Part shown: positions 1-8,495 of the stretch, one piece after another
How the letters are laid out: every line of letters begins with the position of its first letter
Numbering within the stretch: the first letter of the stretch is position 1
Source: Phytobacter palmae
Lineage (GTDB): Bacteria; Pseudomonadota; Gammaproteobacteria; Enterobacterales; Enterobacteriaceae
Direction: 5' to 3'
Length of the DNA stretch: 64,000 nucleotides
Assembly (NCBI GenBank): GCA_900112785.1
Contig: FONB01000006.1
Span: forward strand, 124,001-188,000
Translations under genes and position numbers: made by a program
Notes under the pieces: model-generated
Seen by the model: the letters and a program-made list of their open reading frames with translations, nothing else
What the model was told of the DNA's origin: nothing
Databases searched by the model: none

Positions 1-16
1 ATAAAGGAGCAAGATC

Positions 17-406
17 ATGACCACTCGTGCAACAAGAGATGAGATTCAGCCTTTCTCCAGCGAACGTCATCTGCATATTGTGGCGGTGACCGCGTGCGCG
101 ACCGGCGTGGCGCATACGTACATGGCCGCAGAGCAGCTGGAAAAACTGGCGAAGCAGTATCACTTTGCGATCAAAATTGAGACTCAGGGCGTACTGGGGC
201 TTAAGAATCCAATTACCGATAAAGATATTTTCGAGTCTGAGCTCACCATCATCGCATCCGATATTACTATCGATAATCCTTCACGCTTTGAGGGTTGCCG
301 TATTCTGAATGTTTGTATTAATTCGCTGTTACTCAAACCAACTGAGGTTATCGCCGCCATTCGTAAGTCTTTAAATCTGCCGCGAGGCAACGTTATTGAC
401 CTGTAG
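17..406 (+). CDS. Fructose-type PTS EIIB component (FrwD/FrwB-like)
   Basis: This 129-residue protein is a fructose-family PTS EIIB domain, a cytoplasmic phosphocarrier that passes phosphate from EIIA to the sugar bound by EIIC. The active-site loop is TACATGVAHTYMAAE, with the phosphorylated Cys at residue 27. The first 17 residues are a non-conserved extension compared with the usual ~105-residue domain. The ATG at 17 is preceded by AAAGGAGC at 3-10, a good ribosome binding site. No EIIC is next to it, so its partners lie to the left of the window or in the operon at 4.3-8.5 kb. It is convergent with the PHP phosphatase gene. Family assignment is firm; the sugar is unknown. Confidence 0.88.
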   Translation: MTTRATRDEIQPFSSERHLHIVAVTACATGVAHTYMAAEQLEKLAKQYHFAIKIETQGVLGLKNPITDKDIFESELTIIASDITIDNPSRFEGCRILNVCINSLLLKPTEVIAAIRKSLNLPRGNVIDL

Positions 407-463
407 GTGGTTTTCCCTAGCTCTAACAGTCCAGTCTCAAAACCGCACAGACACGCCGAACTT

Positions 464-485
464 CCTCTCCCATTATTGGGAGAGG
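464..485. terminator. Hairpin between convergent EIIB and ycdX-like genes
   Basis: CCTCTCCC (464-471) pairs with GGGAGAGG (478-485) around a 6-base loop, between the 3' ends of two convergent genes. Only a short T stretch follows on the + strand, so it is a modest factor-independent terminator at best. It may simply stabilise both 3' ends. Confidence 0.45.
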
Positions 486-503
486 GTTTAACCCACAAGA
501 TTT

Positions 504-1244
504 TTAGCCAGGAAGCGCATAAAGCTCGGCTATCCGCCCCCCGCCGTGCTGTTCCAGAAACGTCAGCACTCGTCGCACAGAGGTATTCAGCACTCTTGAT
601 GCTGGAAAATCAGCCTCCACCAGCAGATGCTGACAGGCGCTAAAGTCCCCCAGAGAAAACGCGCTGTGTGAATCGCTACCCAATGAGAGAAGTCCGCCGC
701 TGTCGCGCACGGCTGCTACAATTTTGCGACAGTTCCCCTCACTGCCCTTACGTGAATGGACGAAAGAGGCGTTATTGACCTCCAACGCCACATGACACTC
801 CTTAGCCGCGGCCACCACCGCCGGGATATCAATTGGATACTCCGGGTTACCGGGGTGGCTGATAATATGGACCTTGCCGCTCGCTATTACTGCAATCAGC
901 GCATCGGTATTGGTGGTAATGTCCGCAGGCGCAAACACCTGCTTATGGAATCCGGCAATCACTAAATCCAGCGACGCACGCATTTTGTCGCTGCAGTCGG
1001 TCTCACCACCAGGTTTGATATTGGCCTCAATACCGCGCAGGATCCCCACACCATCGACAACGCGCGGCAGCACACGCAAATTATTAAAGTGAAACGGATG
1101 CGGCGCATCAACCATTTCCGGGCCATGGTCGGTAATGGCGATCAGGCGAATATGTTTACGCACCGCGGCGGCGATATAGTCATGAACCGTACTATAGGCG
1201 TGGGTGCTGGCCAGGGTATGCATATGAAGGTCGACGGGATACAT
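504..1244 (-). CDS. ycdX: PHP-domain metal-dependent phosphatase, YcdX family
   Basis: The protein has 246 residues, the usual length for YcdX. PHP metal ligands are visible: H7 and H9 in DLHMHT, H15, D39/H40 in ITDHG, E73 in GIEAN, H100, and the C-terminal SDSH. YcdX-family proteins bind a trinuclear zinc site and act as phosphatases; the natural substrate is not settled. It is the last gene of the leftward HAD-transketolase-PHP unit, separated from transketolase by 56 bp that contain a strong terminator. The start has GGGGAGAG seven bases upstream. In this setting it may dephosphorylate a sugar phosphate (inference). It could be a diverged paralog of the core ycdX rather than its ortholog. 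Confidence 0.85.
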   Translation of the reverse strand: MYPVDLHMHTLASTHAYSTVHDYIAAAVRKHIRLIAITDHGPEMVDAPHPFHFNNLRVLPRVVDGVGILRGIEANIKPGGETDCSDKMRASLDLVIAGFHKQVFAPADITTNTDALIAVIASGKVHIISHPGNPEYPIDIPAVVAAAKECHVALEVNNASFVHSRKGSEGNCRKIVAAVRDSGGLLSLGSDSHSAFSLGDFSACQHLLVEADFPASRVLNTSVRRVLTFLEQHGGGRIAELYALPG

Positions 1245-1261
1245 GTTATCTCTCCCCTTAA

Positions 1262-1295
1262 TGAAAAACGGCCCCTTAGCATGTAAGAGGCCGTT
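1262..1295 (-). terminator. Intrinsic terminator/attenuator after transketolase
   Basis: On the minus strand an 11-bp stem (1285-1295 with 1267-1277, one G-U pair) with a 7-base loop is followed by GTTTTTC. It lies inside the 56-bp gap between transketolase and the ycdX-like gene, overlapping the leader just before the ycdX ribosome binding site. It should lower or uncouple ycdX expression. Confidence 0.75.
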
Positions 1296-1300
1296 AAAGG

Positions 1301-3295
1301 TTAAGCCAGAAGCGCTTTTGCCTGCTGCAACACCACCTCAACGGTAATGCCAAACTCCTGATAAAGCTGTTCCGCCGGGGCGGACTCGCCGTAGGTCTGC
1401 ATACCGATAATCGCGCCGTTCAGCCCGACATATTTAAACCAGTAATCCGCGATCCCCGCTTCCACGGCAATACGCGCAGAAACCGCTTGCGGCAACACCA
1501 CTTCACGATACGCCGCATCCTGCTTGTCGAAGACATCGGTGGACGGCATGGAGACCACCCGCGCCTTCACACCTTCAGCCGTCAGTTGCTGCCATGCGGC
1601 TACCGCCAGCTCCACCTCCGAGCCGGTCGCGATAAGGATCAGCTGCGGTTGCCCCTCGCAATTCTTCAGTACATAGCCGCCGCGCGCGATATCCTGCACC
1701 TGCTGCCAGGTCCGTTCCTGCTGGGTCAGGTTTTGCCGGGAAAAAATCAGCGCCGTAGGACCAACCTGGCGCTCAACACCATATTTCCACGCCACCGACG
1801 ACTCCACCTGATCGCAGGGACGCCAGGTGCTGAGGTTCGGCGTCATGCGCAGTGAGGCAATTTGCTCGACAGGCTGATGGGTCGGGCCATCTTCGCCCAG
1901 GCCAATAGAGTCGTGGGTGTAAACCATCACCTGACGCTGCTTCATCAGCGCCGCCATGCGCACCGCGTTGCGTGCGTATTCGACAAACATCAGGAACGTC
2001 GAGGTGTACGGCAGGAAGCCACCGTGCAGCGCAATACCGTTGGCGATAGCAGTCATACCGAACTCACGCACGCCGTAGTGAATGTAGTTCCCGGCGCTGT
2101 CTTCGTTAATCGCTTTAGAGCCGGACCACAAGGTCAGGTTCGATGGAGCCAGATCCGCAGAGCCGCCGAGGAATTCCGGCAACAGTGGACCGAAGGCTTC
2201 AATCGCATTCTGCGAGGCTTTACGGCTGGCGATTTTCGCCGGTTTGGCCTGCAATTTTTCAATAAACGCCTGCGCCTTGCTGGCAAAATCTGCAGGCAGT
2301 TGCCCATTCACCCGACGGGTAAATTCATCTGCCAGCTCGGGGAACGCTTTCGCGTATGTGGCAAACTGCTGGTTCCACGCAGCCTCCTTAGCCTGCCCTG
2401 ATTTGCGGGCGTCCCACTGCGAAGCTATCTCAATGGGGATAACAAACGGTGGATACGGCCAGTCCAGCGCTTCACGCGTTGCCGCCACTTCAGCCTCGCC
2501 CAGCGGCGCGCCGTGGACATCATGAGTACCCGCTTTATGCGGAGAGCCAAAACCAATCACCGTTTTGCAGATAATTAACGTCGGCATGGTGGTAATCGAC
2601 TTTGCAACATCAATCGCGGCACGGATGGATTCAGGATCATGCCCATCGACTCCGCGTACCACATGCCAGCCGTAAGCCTCAAAGCGTTTGGCGGTGTCGT
2701 CGGTGAACCATCCCTCGACGTGACCATCGATAGAGATGCCGTTATCGTCGTAGAACGCCACCAGCTTACCGAGCCTCAGCGTCCCGGCCAGGGAGCAAAC
2801 TTCATGAGAAATGCCCTCCATCATGCAACCGTCGCCCATAAAGGTATATGTGAAGTGATCGACAATGTCGTGGCCCGGGCGGTTAAATTGCGCCGCGAGA
2901 GTTTTCTCGGCGATAGCCATGCCGACCGCATTGGCTATCCCCTGCCCCAGCGGCCCGGTGGTGGTTTCGATGCCCGCGGTGTAACCCACTTCCGGGTGCC
3001 CCGGCGTTTTCGAATGCAGCTGACGGAAGTTTTTCAGCTCATCAATCGGCAAATCGTAGCCGGTAAGGTGCAGCAGGCTGTAGAGCAGCATTGAGCCGTG
3101 ACCGTTGGAGAGTACAAAACGGTCGCGGTTGGCCCACGCGGGGTTATTCGGGTTATGGTTGAGAAAATCCCGCCACAGGACTTCGGCAATATCCGCCATT
3201 CCCATCGGTGCGCCCGGATGACCGGAATTTGCCCGCTGAACGGCATCGACACTCAGCATACGGATGGCATTGGCCAGGGTTTTTCGTGATGACAT
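1301..3295 (-). CDS. tkt: Transketolase (TktA/TktB type)
   Basis: This 664-residue thiamine-diphosphate enzyme moves two-carbon ketol units between sugar phosphates in the non-oxidative pentose phosphate pathway. The length matches TktA/TktB. The ThDP motif GDGCMMEG is at residues 154-161 and continues to DDNGISIDG; the pyrimidine-domain stretch [13 protein letters not shown] and the transketolase signature [13 protein letters not shown] are present. The ATG follows the HAD stop codon directly (TAA-ATG), with the ribosome binding site GAGGGAG inside the HAD 3' end, so translation is probably coupled. A pathway-dedicated transketolase paired with a transaldolase on the opposite strand suggests local supply and removal of sugar-phosphate intermediates. 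It is likely a paralog of the housekeeping enzyme. Confidence 0.93.
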   Translation of the reverse strand: MSSRKTLANAIRMLSVDAVQRANSGHPGAPMGMADIAEVLWRDFLNHNPNNPAWANRDRFVLSNGHGSMLLYSLLHLTGYDLPIDELKNFRQLHSKTPGHPEVGYTAGIETTTGPLGQGIANAVGMAIAEKTLAAQFNRPGHDIVDHFTYTFMGDGCMMEGISHEVCSLAGTLRLGKLVAFYDDNGISIDGHVEGWFTDDTAKRFEAYGWHVVRGVDGHDPESIRAAIDVAKSITTMPTLIICKTVIGFGSPHKAGTHDVHGAPLGEAEVAATREALDWPYPPFVIPIEIASQWDARKSGQAKEAAWNQQFATYAKAFPELADEFTRRVNGQLPADFASKAQAFIEKLQAKPAKIASRKASQNAIEAFGPLLPEFLGGSADLAPSNLTLWSGSKAINEDSAGNYIHYGVREFGMTAIANGIALHGGFLPYTSTFLMFVEYARNAVRMAALMKQRQVMVYTHDSIGLGEDGPTHQPVEQIASLRMTPNLSTWRPCDQVESSVAWKYGVERQVGPTALIFSRQNLTQQERTWQQVQDIARGGYVLKNCEGQPQLILIATGSEVELAVAAWQQLTAEGVKARVVSMPSTDVFDKQDAAYREVVLPQAVSARIAVEAGIADYWFKYVGLNGAIIGMQTYGESAPAEQLYQEFGITVEVVLQQAKALLA

Positions 3296-3961
3296 TTAAA
3301 ACTCCCTCTGAATCTTAAGTAAAAAATCTGCCTCGCCCTTGCGCGTTACGCGCAGGTCGAGGTAGTTATCAATGGTTTTCCAGGTATCGATATCGTGAAC
3401 TACAGACTGGCGGGTCAGGACTTCAACCACCACGCACCCTGCCTGGGTGGCAGAAAGCAGACCGGCAGTGGAGTCTTCAAAAGCGAGGCAATTAGCGGGA
3501 GAAAGACCGAGTCGGGCTGCACCCGTCAGGAACGGCTCCGGATGCGGCTTGCCATGATGAATATCTTCGCTGGTCACCAGCACCGGCGGAACGGGGAAAC
3601 CGACTTGTCGGATCCGTGCTGAGGCAACCTTCAGCGACCCGGAAGTCACAATGGCCCAGGGGACCTGCAACTGCTCAAGCTGGCGGAGAAAATCAACAGC
3701 CCCGTTAACCGCAGTGATGCCGTCAGTATTGCTCGCTTCAAACTCTTCCAGCGCGAGAAATTCGTCGATGATGATCTGTTCGCTGGCATCAGGCATAAAG
3801 TGGCGCAGCGTACTCAAAGCGGGTTTACCGTGGAGATAATGGCATACCGCCCTCGGATCCAGCTCTTTTGTAGTGGCCCATAAACGCCAGGAGGCCTCAA
3901 CGAAATCCAGCGAGTTCACCAGCGTCCCGTCTAAATCCAGTAATATTCCACGAAAATGCAT
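3296..3961 (-). CDS. HAD-superfamily sugar-phosphatase (HxpA/YfbT-like)
   Basis: A 221-residue HAD hydrolase. Motif I is LLDLDGTLVNS, with nucleophile D9 and general acid D11. Motif II is IVTSGS, the motif III lysine is in GKPHPEPF, and motif IV is FEDSTAGLLSA. Family members are small-molecule, mostly sugar, phosphatases with a helical cap. The reading frame stays open to 4024, but the start at 3961 puts the HAD motif at residue 9 as in relatives, and no ribosome binding site is seen before the upstream ATG. It is the first gene of the leftward operon and abuts transketolase without a gap. It could remove dead-end sugar phosphates formed by the PTS (inference). Confidence 0.85.
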   Translation of the reverse strand: MHFRGILLDLDGTLVNSLDFVEASWRLWATTKELDPRAVCHYLHGKPALSTLRHFMPDASEQIIIDEFLALEEFEASNTDGITAVNGAVDFLRQLEQLQVPWAIVTSGSLKVASARIRQVGFPVPPVLVTSEDIHHGKPHPEPFLTGAARLGLSPANCLAFEDSTAGLLSATQAGCVVVEVLTRQSVVHDIDTWKTIDNYLDLRVTRKGEADFLLKIQREF

Positions 3962-4323
3962 CGTAATTACCACAACGAAATAAATAGAGTGTGTATTATT
4001 TTGTACTCCATTACCCATGACCATTGAATAGAAAGAAAGTCACTTTAATAGCAATTACGTGACCACTGCTCACCCGTTAATAATAGTGCGGCTGCCATCA
4101 CAATTACTTAAATCATCTCGCAATACACACATCACAGTAATTCTATATAATTTCATGACCTCGATCACAAAATAATAATCAGGCTTTTTTATTCAAGCAA
4201 AGGTCACTTTTTTTCTATTCAAAGCTAGCTGAGAACGATGAAGGATATAAAACATGAAAGGCAGGCACTCAAACCTGCAGAAAAAATTAATTAGCCAGGG
4301 CTAAAAGATTATCGGGAGCAATG
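3962..4323. promoter_or_regulatory. Divergent control region of the PTS/transketolase locus
   Basis: These 362 gene-free, AT-rich bases separate the leftward HAD-tkt-ycdX unit from the rightward PTS unit and must hold both promoters. A CRP-like site at 4151-4172 is listed separately. GATATAAA near 4243-4250 is a possible -10 for the rightward unit. A second weaker dyad, GTGA-N7-TCAC, lies near 4060-4074 but has one base too many for CRP. No local regulator gene adjoins this region. Confidence 0.6.
4151..4172. promoter_or_regulatory. Candidate CRP site
   Basis: CATGA-CCTCGA-TCACA (4154-4169) matches the TGTGA-N6-TCACA consensus at 8 of 10 core positions with correct spacing, flanked by T- and A-rich ends. 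It sits about 155 bp before the PTS start codon and 190 bp before the HAD gene. Catabolite control is normal for sugar PTS operons, but binding here is inferred. Confidence 0.45.
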
Positions 4324-6834
4324 ATGTCACAGATAATTACGTATCAATGTGAGCTGAAGGATGGTATTCACGCCAGACCGGCGGGACATATCGAACGATT
4401 GTGTAATACCTTTCAATCTGAGGTGTGCTGGAATAATATTCGCAGCGGCATTCAGGGTAATGGTAAAAGCGCTCTCTCGATTGTCGCCACCGATACCTTA
4501 CTCAACGACGCCTGTGAAATTACCATCAGCGGTAAAGATGCTGCAAACGCGGCTCAGCAGCTGAGTGCGCTGCTTAAAAAACTGCCCTCCTTCGAGGTTA
4601 GCCATGCAGATGAAGCCGCAGTGCCTGCGGGCTATCTCCCGCGTTCGCTGCGGGAGACTCAGCTCAGTTTTATTCAGGGTTCACGCATCAGCGGCGGTGT
4701 TGCCATTGCCAAACCCGTTCGTATTCAGAGCCTGTCTCTGGACGAAATGCTGGCGCGTAACCCGGGCGGTGAGTATTCCACGGAGCATCAGCAGCGTATT
4801 TTTCTGGCGGGTTTAGAGGCGCTTAAGCAAGAGAAGCAGGCTGCGCTGGAAATTAAAAAAGGCGTTGAACACGATATTTTACAGGCGCATTTTTCCATTA
4901 TCACCGATGCGATCTTTCAAAGCCATATCTCCTCGGCGATTTCCGGTGGTGACAATACCTGGGATGCGGTGATTAAAGCTGCAATGGAATTCTGTGAAAT
5001 TCTTACTCGCTCATCAAGCAAATACATTAAAGAGCGGACCCTGGATGTTCTCGATATTACCGGGCAATTACTTTCTGCGATCTATGGCCCGGGTATATTA
5101 CCGCAGAACAGTCTTGAATTAACGCAACCATCGATTATTCTGGCCAACAGTCTGACACCAAGCCAGTTTCTCGGGATCAATAAAGAGTTTCTTGCCGGGA
5201 TGGTATTATCCGCCACAGGTAAAACGTCGCACACCGCTATCCTTGCACGTTCGCTCGGTATCCCGACTCTGACAGATATTGATTTTTCGACCCTGCAGCT
5301 GAATGCAGACATGGACATTATTATCGATGGCAATCCGGGTATTTTAATTATCGCACCGGATGAGAAAGTTCTGCGCTATTACCAGAATGAAATTGCCGTT
5401 CAGCAGAGTATGCAGCAGCAAATGCTGGCTAACGTCTATCAGGCAGCAACCACCAGCGATCATCATAGCGTTGAGATAGCCGCCAATATTGCCAGCCTGG
5501 CGGAAGCCGAGGCAGCCTTCAGTAACGGCGCTGAAGGCATCGGACTATTTCGTACCGAAATGTCATTCATGGACCGCGAATCCGCACCGGACTACCACGA
5601 ACTGGCTGAGCTCTACAGCCAGGTGATACAGGTTGCACAAGGGAAGCCGGTTATCTTCCGCACCTTCGACATTGGCGGTGATAAGCCTGTCGACTATATG
5701 AGCATCGGCGAAGAAGAAAACCCGTTTCTCGGCTTCCGGGCGGTGCGAACTTATCCGCGTTATCGCGACCTTTTCGCCATGCAGCTCAAGGCTATCCTCA
5801 GCGCCTCGGCTTTTGGCGATGCCAAAATCATGATCCCGATGATCGCCAACGTTGATGAAGTTATCTGGTGCCGTGAAGTCCTCGAAGAGGTCAAAAGTAC
5901 GATGCGTGATGAAGGGCTGGCATTCAACGACAGCATCTCGCTCGGCGTGATGCTGGAGATCCCCTCCGTTATCTTCGCGATTAGTGAAATAGCGGAATAC
6001 GCGGATTTCTTCAGCGTGGGCAGCAACGACCTGACGCAGTACTTTTTTGCCGCCGACCGTGGAAATACGCAGGTTGAGGCGGTATACGATAACTATGCTC
6101 CGGCATTCCTGCGCGCCATGCAGTATGCCGCCGACGAAGTCCACCGCGCGGGCAAGTGGATAGGTATCTGCGGAGAGCTGGGTGCCAGCAAAGATTTTCT
6201 GCCGCTGTTCGTTGGCATGGGCTTTGACGAACTCAGCATGAGTGGCACCTCTATTCCGGGTGTAAAACATGCGCTGCGGGAGCTGAGTTTTGCCAAATGC
6301 CAGGGGCTGGTACAGGATATTGTGGCGTTAAAACGTTCCGCTGATGTCAAAGTCGCGCTGAGTTCACCGGACGTAAAAGCGGTCAGCAAAATGCCGATCC
6401 TCGCTCCAGAGTTTATTCTCTGCGGACTACAGGCCAGCGATAAAAACGAAGTTATCAAAAAGATGACCGACAATCTGTGGCTGCACCATCGCACCGATAA
6501 TCGGGATCAATTAACCGATGATATCTGGGCCCGCGAAGACTCATTCTCCACCGCCGTGGGCTATGGCTTCGCCATTCCGCACACCAAGTCAGACCATATT
6601 CACTACTCCACCATCAGTATGGCAACCCTTGCGTCGCCCATTATGTGGGGCGATCAGGAAGTCGAAACCGTATTCATGCTGACGGTGAGTAAATCCGCCG
6701 ACCCTAATGAGCATATGAAATATTTCTCCACGCTTGCCCGAAAGCTAATGAAAGAGGATTTCCGCAATGAAATAAAACAGGCCGAAAACGTCAACGTACT
6801 CTACAACCTGATGGCCAATACTTTGGCCGCATGA
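4324..6834 (+). CDS. Multiphosphoryl transfer protein HPr-EI-EIIA(Fru), FryA/FrwA type
   Basis: An 836-residue fusion of PTS domains that carries phosphate from phosphoenolpyruvate to the cognate EIIB. HPr is residues ~1-90, with H16 in DGIHARPAG. Enzyme I is ~120-670, with phospho-His H303 in GKTSHTAILARSLG, the PEP-binding segments RTFDIGGDKP and VGSNDLTQY, and catalytic C616 in GICGELGA. EIIA(Fru) is ~690-836, with H753 in GFAIPHTKS. Two ATGs stand in tandem; GGGAG at 4314-4318 is only 2 bases from the first and 5 from the second, so 4324 is preferred. It has its own EI and HPr and could work apart from PtsHI. It is followed after 60 bp by EIIB. Confidence 0.93.
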   Translation: MSQIITYQCELKDGIHARPAGHIERLCNTFQSEVCWNNIRSGIQGNGKSALSIVATDTLLNDACEITISGKDAANAAQQLSALLKKLPSFEVSHADEAAVPAGYLPRSLRETQLSFIQGSRISGGVAIAKPVRIQSLSLDEMLARNPGGEYSTEHQQRIFLAGLEALKQEKQAALEIKKGVEHDILQAHFSIITDAIFQSHISSAISGGDNTWDAVIKAAMEFCEILTRSSSKYIKERTLDVLDITGQLLSAIYGPGILPQNSLELTQPSIILANSLTPSQFLGINKEFLAGMVLSATGKTSHTAILARSLGIPTLTDIDFSTLQLNADMDIIIDGNPGILIIAPDEKVLRYYQNEIAVQQSMQQQMLANVYQAATTSDHHSVEIAANIASLAEAEAAFSNGAEGIGLFRTEMSFMDRESAPDYHELAELYSQVIQVAQGKPVIFRTFDIGGDKPVDYMSIGEEENPFLGFRAVRTYPRYRDLFAMQLKAILSASAFGDAKIMIPMIANVDEVIWCREVLEEVKSTMRDEGLAFNDSISLGVMLEIPSVIFAISEIAEYADFFSVGSNDLTQYFFAADRGNTQVEAVYDNYAPAFLRAMQYAADEVHRAGKWIGICGELGASKDFLPLFVGMGFDELSMSGTSIPGVKHALRELSFAKCQGLVQDIVALKRSADVKVALSSPDVKAVSKMPILAPEFILCGLQASDKNEVIKKMTDNLWLHHRTDNRDQLTDDIWAREDSFSTAVGYGFAIPHTKSDHIHYSTISMATLASPIMWGDQEVETVFMLTVSKSADPNEHMKYFSTLARKLMKEDFRNEIKQAENVNVLYNLMANTLAA

Positions 6835-6894
6835 AATCAGGATTTATTAAGCAATGTTTAAAACCACAGCCAAATAAAAAATCAGGAGTCACTC

Positions 6895-7215
6895 ATGAAG
6901 ATTGTCGGAGTCGCAGCATGCATTACCGGTGTCGCCCACACCTATATGGCACAGGAAGCTATCGAGCAGGAGTGCAAAAAAAGAGGTTATGACGTCAAGG
7001 TCGAAACTCAGGGCGGCATGGGAATTGAAAATGAATTAAGCGAAGATGAGATTGCCGAAGCGGACGTGGTTATTCTGGCGATTGCTATTGGTATAGAAGG
7101 CGTCGAGCGTTTTGAAGAAAAAGAAGACGCCGGACTGGTTATTTCGCTGAACCCGGCAGAAGTGGTTCGCGATCCAGCAGCGATTATTGACCGGGCTGAA
7201 AAACTGGTGCAATAA
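6895..7215 (+). CDS. Fructose-type PTS EIIB component
   Basis: A 106-residue EIIB of the fructose family, with the active-site loop AACITGVAHTYMAQE and phospho-Cys C9. It has the normal minimal domain length and an exact N-terminus, unlike the longer EIIB at the left edge of the window. CAGGAG lies 6 bases before the ATG. It sits between the HPr-EI-EIIA fusion and EIIC and is the obvious phosphate donor for that permease. The 167-bp gap to the EIIC start is longer than other gaps in this operon and could hold a processing site. Confidence 0.92.
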   Translation: MKIVGVAACITGVAHTYMAQEAIEQECKKRGYDVKVETQGGMGIENELSEDEIAEADVVILAIAIGIEGVERFEEKEDAGLVISLNPAEVVRDPAAIIDRAEKLVQ

Positions 7216-7382
7216 AACAACCCGCCGGTCCTTATTTACTTTCGACATTCGGTACCGGTGAATAATAACGTTAATTAAATTTCTGCGAACTCTTTATTTA
7301 AATTACGACGCAAACGCGTCCGGGGATGATTGTGCCTGAATATCGCAGTCATCATAAAAATAAAGGGTCCTGGAGGATGAAA

Positions 7383-8486
7383 ATGTCGGAAAAAATGAAA
7401 GTCATCAAGGATGATTTAGTTAAAGCATTCAGTACCGGGGTGTCATATATGATGCCGGTGGTGGTGGTCGGCGGTATCTGCCTGGCACTATCCCTGATTG
7501 GTGGTGAGCCGGTCGCGGGTAAAGGCATGGTGGTGACCAACCCATTCTTATTAAACCTCGGCGCTATCGGCAGCGCGGGCCTCGGAATGATGATCCCGGT
7601 GCTGGCGGCTTATATCTCCTACTCTATCGCCGGTAAACCGGGGCTGACTCCGGGTTTAATCACCGGTTTTATGGCCAGCACGCCGCTGGGCGCAGACCAC
7701 GTGGTAACCGGTTTTCTGGGGGCGATGCTGCTCGGTATTCTCAGCGGCTACGTGGCTAAATGGGTAAAAGGCTGGAAAGTCGGTAAGGTGCTGATGCCGG
7801 TTATGCCGATCATGATTATTCCTATCGTCTCAAGCGTCATCGTCGGCATGCTCTATCTGTATGTACTGATTGGACCCATCGGTTTTGCCATGAAATGGCT
7901 GGTTTCCATGCTCTCCCATATGCAGGGAAGCAGTGGACTGGTACTTGGTCTGATTGTCGGGGCCATGGCGGCCTTTGATATGGGTGGCCCGGTAAATAAA
8001 ACCGCAACGGCATTTACTCTCGCATTAATGGCTGAAGGTATTTATGGTCCGAACGGCGCTTACCGTGTTGCCTGCGCTATTCCGCCACTGGGCATTGCCC
8101 TCTCTACTTTTATTTCACCACGTAAATGGGCTGAAGATGAAAGACGAATGGGAACCTCTGCTGCCTTTATGGGGTTAATTGGCATTACCGAGGGCGCCAT
8201 TCCTTTCGCCGTTAAAAACCTGAAGACCGTTCTGCCATCAATAATTATCGGCAGCGCTGTCGGTGCTGGCCTGGCAATGGTTCACGGCGTTGAATCAATG
8301 GTTCCACACGGCGGGTTAATTGCTATCGCAGGCGTCAATAAAGCACCTGTATGGTATGCCATCGATATGGTTATCGGCGTTATTGTCACCGCAATATGCC
8401 TATATATTCTGCGCCCCAACATAAGCGAGCCGGTAAAAAAAGAGTCGGCTAAAAAAACAATCACTTCTGATATGAATAAAGTCTAA
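7383..8486 (+). CDS. Fructose-type PTS EIIC permease component
   Basis: A 367-residue integral membrane protein that binds and translocates the sugar during phosphorylation. Hydrophobic segments begin at SYMMPVVVVGGICLALSL. The family hallmark GITEGAIPFAVKN is near residue 285 and a GGPVNKTA motif lies upstream of it. The frame is open from 7326, but GGAGG at 7372-7376 is 6 bases from the ATG at 7383 and abuts the ATG at 7377, so 7383 is chosen. The tail ends in a short lysine-rich segment. EIIC(Fru) proteins usually deliver sugar 1-phosphates, but the substrate cannot be read from sequence. The GatZ-like gene follows after 9 bp. Confidence 0.9.
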   Translation: MSEKMKVIKDDLVKAFSTGVSYMMPVVVVGGICLALSLIGGEPVAGKGMVVTNPFLLNLGAIGSAGLGMMIPVLAAYISYSIAGKPGLTPGLITGFMASTPLGADHVVTGFLGAMLLGILSGYVAKWVKGWKVGKVLMPVMPIMIIPIVSSVIVGMLYLYVLIGPIGFAMKWLVSMLSHMQGSSGLVLGLIVGAMAAFDMGGPVNKTATAFTLALMAEGIYGPNGAYRVACAIPPLGIALSTFISPRKWAEDERRMGTSAAFMGLIGITEGAIPFAVKNLKTVLPSIIIGSAVGAGLAMVHGVESMVPHGGLIAIAGVNKAPVWYAIDMVIGVIVTAICLYILRPNISEPVKKESAKKTITSDMNKV

Positions 8487-8495
8487 GGAGTCATC

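Noticed and set aside
4060..4074. Second CRP site GTGACCACTGCTCAC
   Set aside because: The spacer is 7 instead of 6 bases, which disrupts CRP recognition.
5563..6270. 235-residue open frame on the minus strand inside the HPr-EI-EIIA gene
   Set aside because: It is the antisense shadow of a conserved coding region, with no ribosome binding site and no family features.
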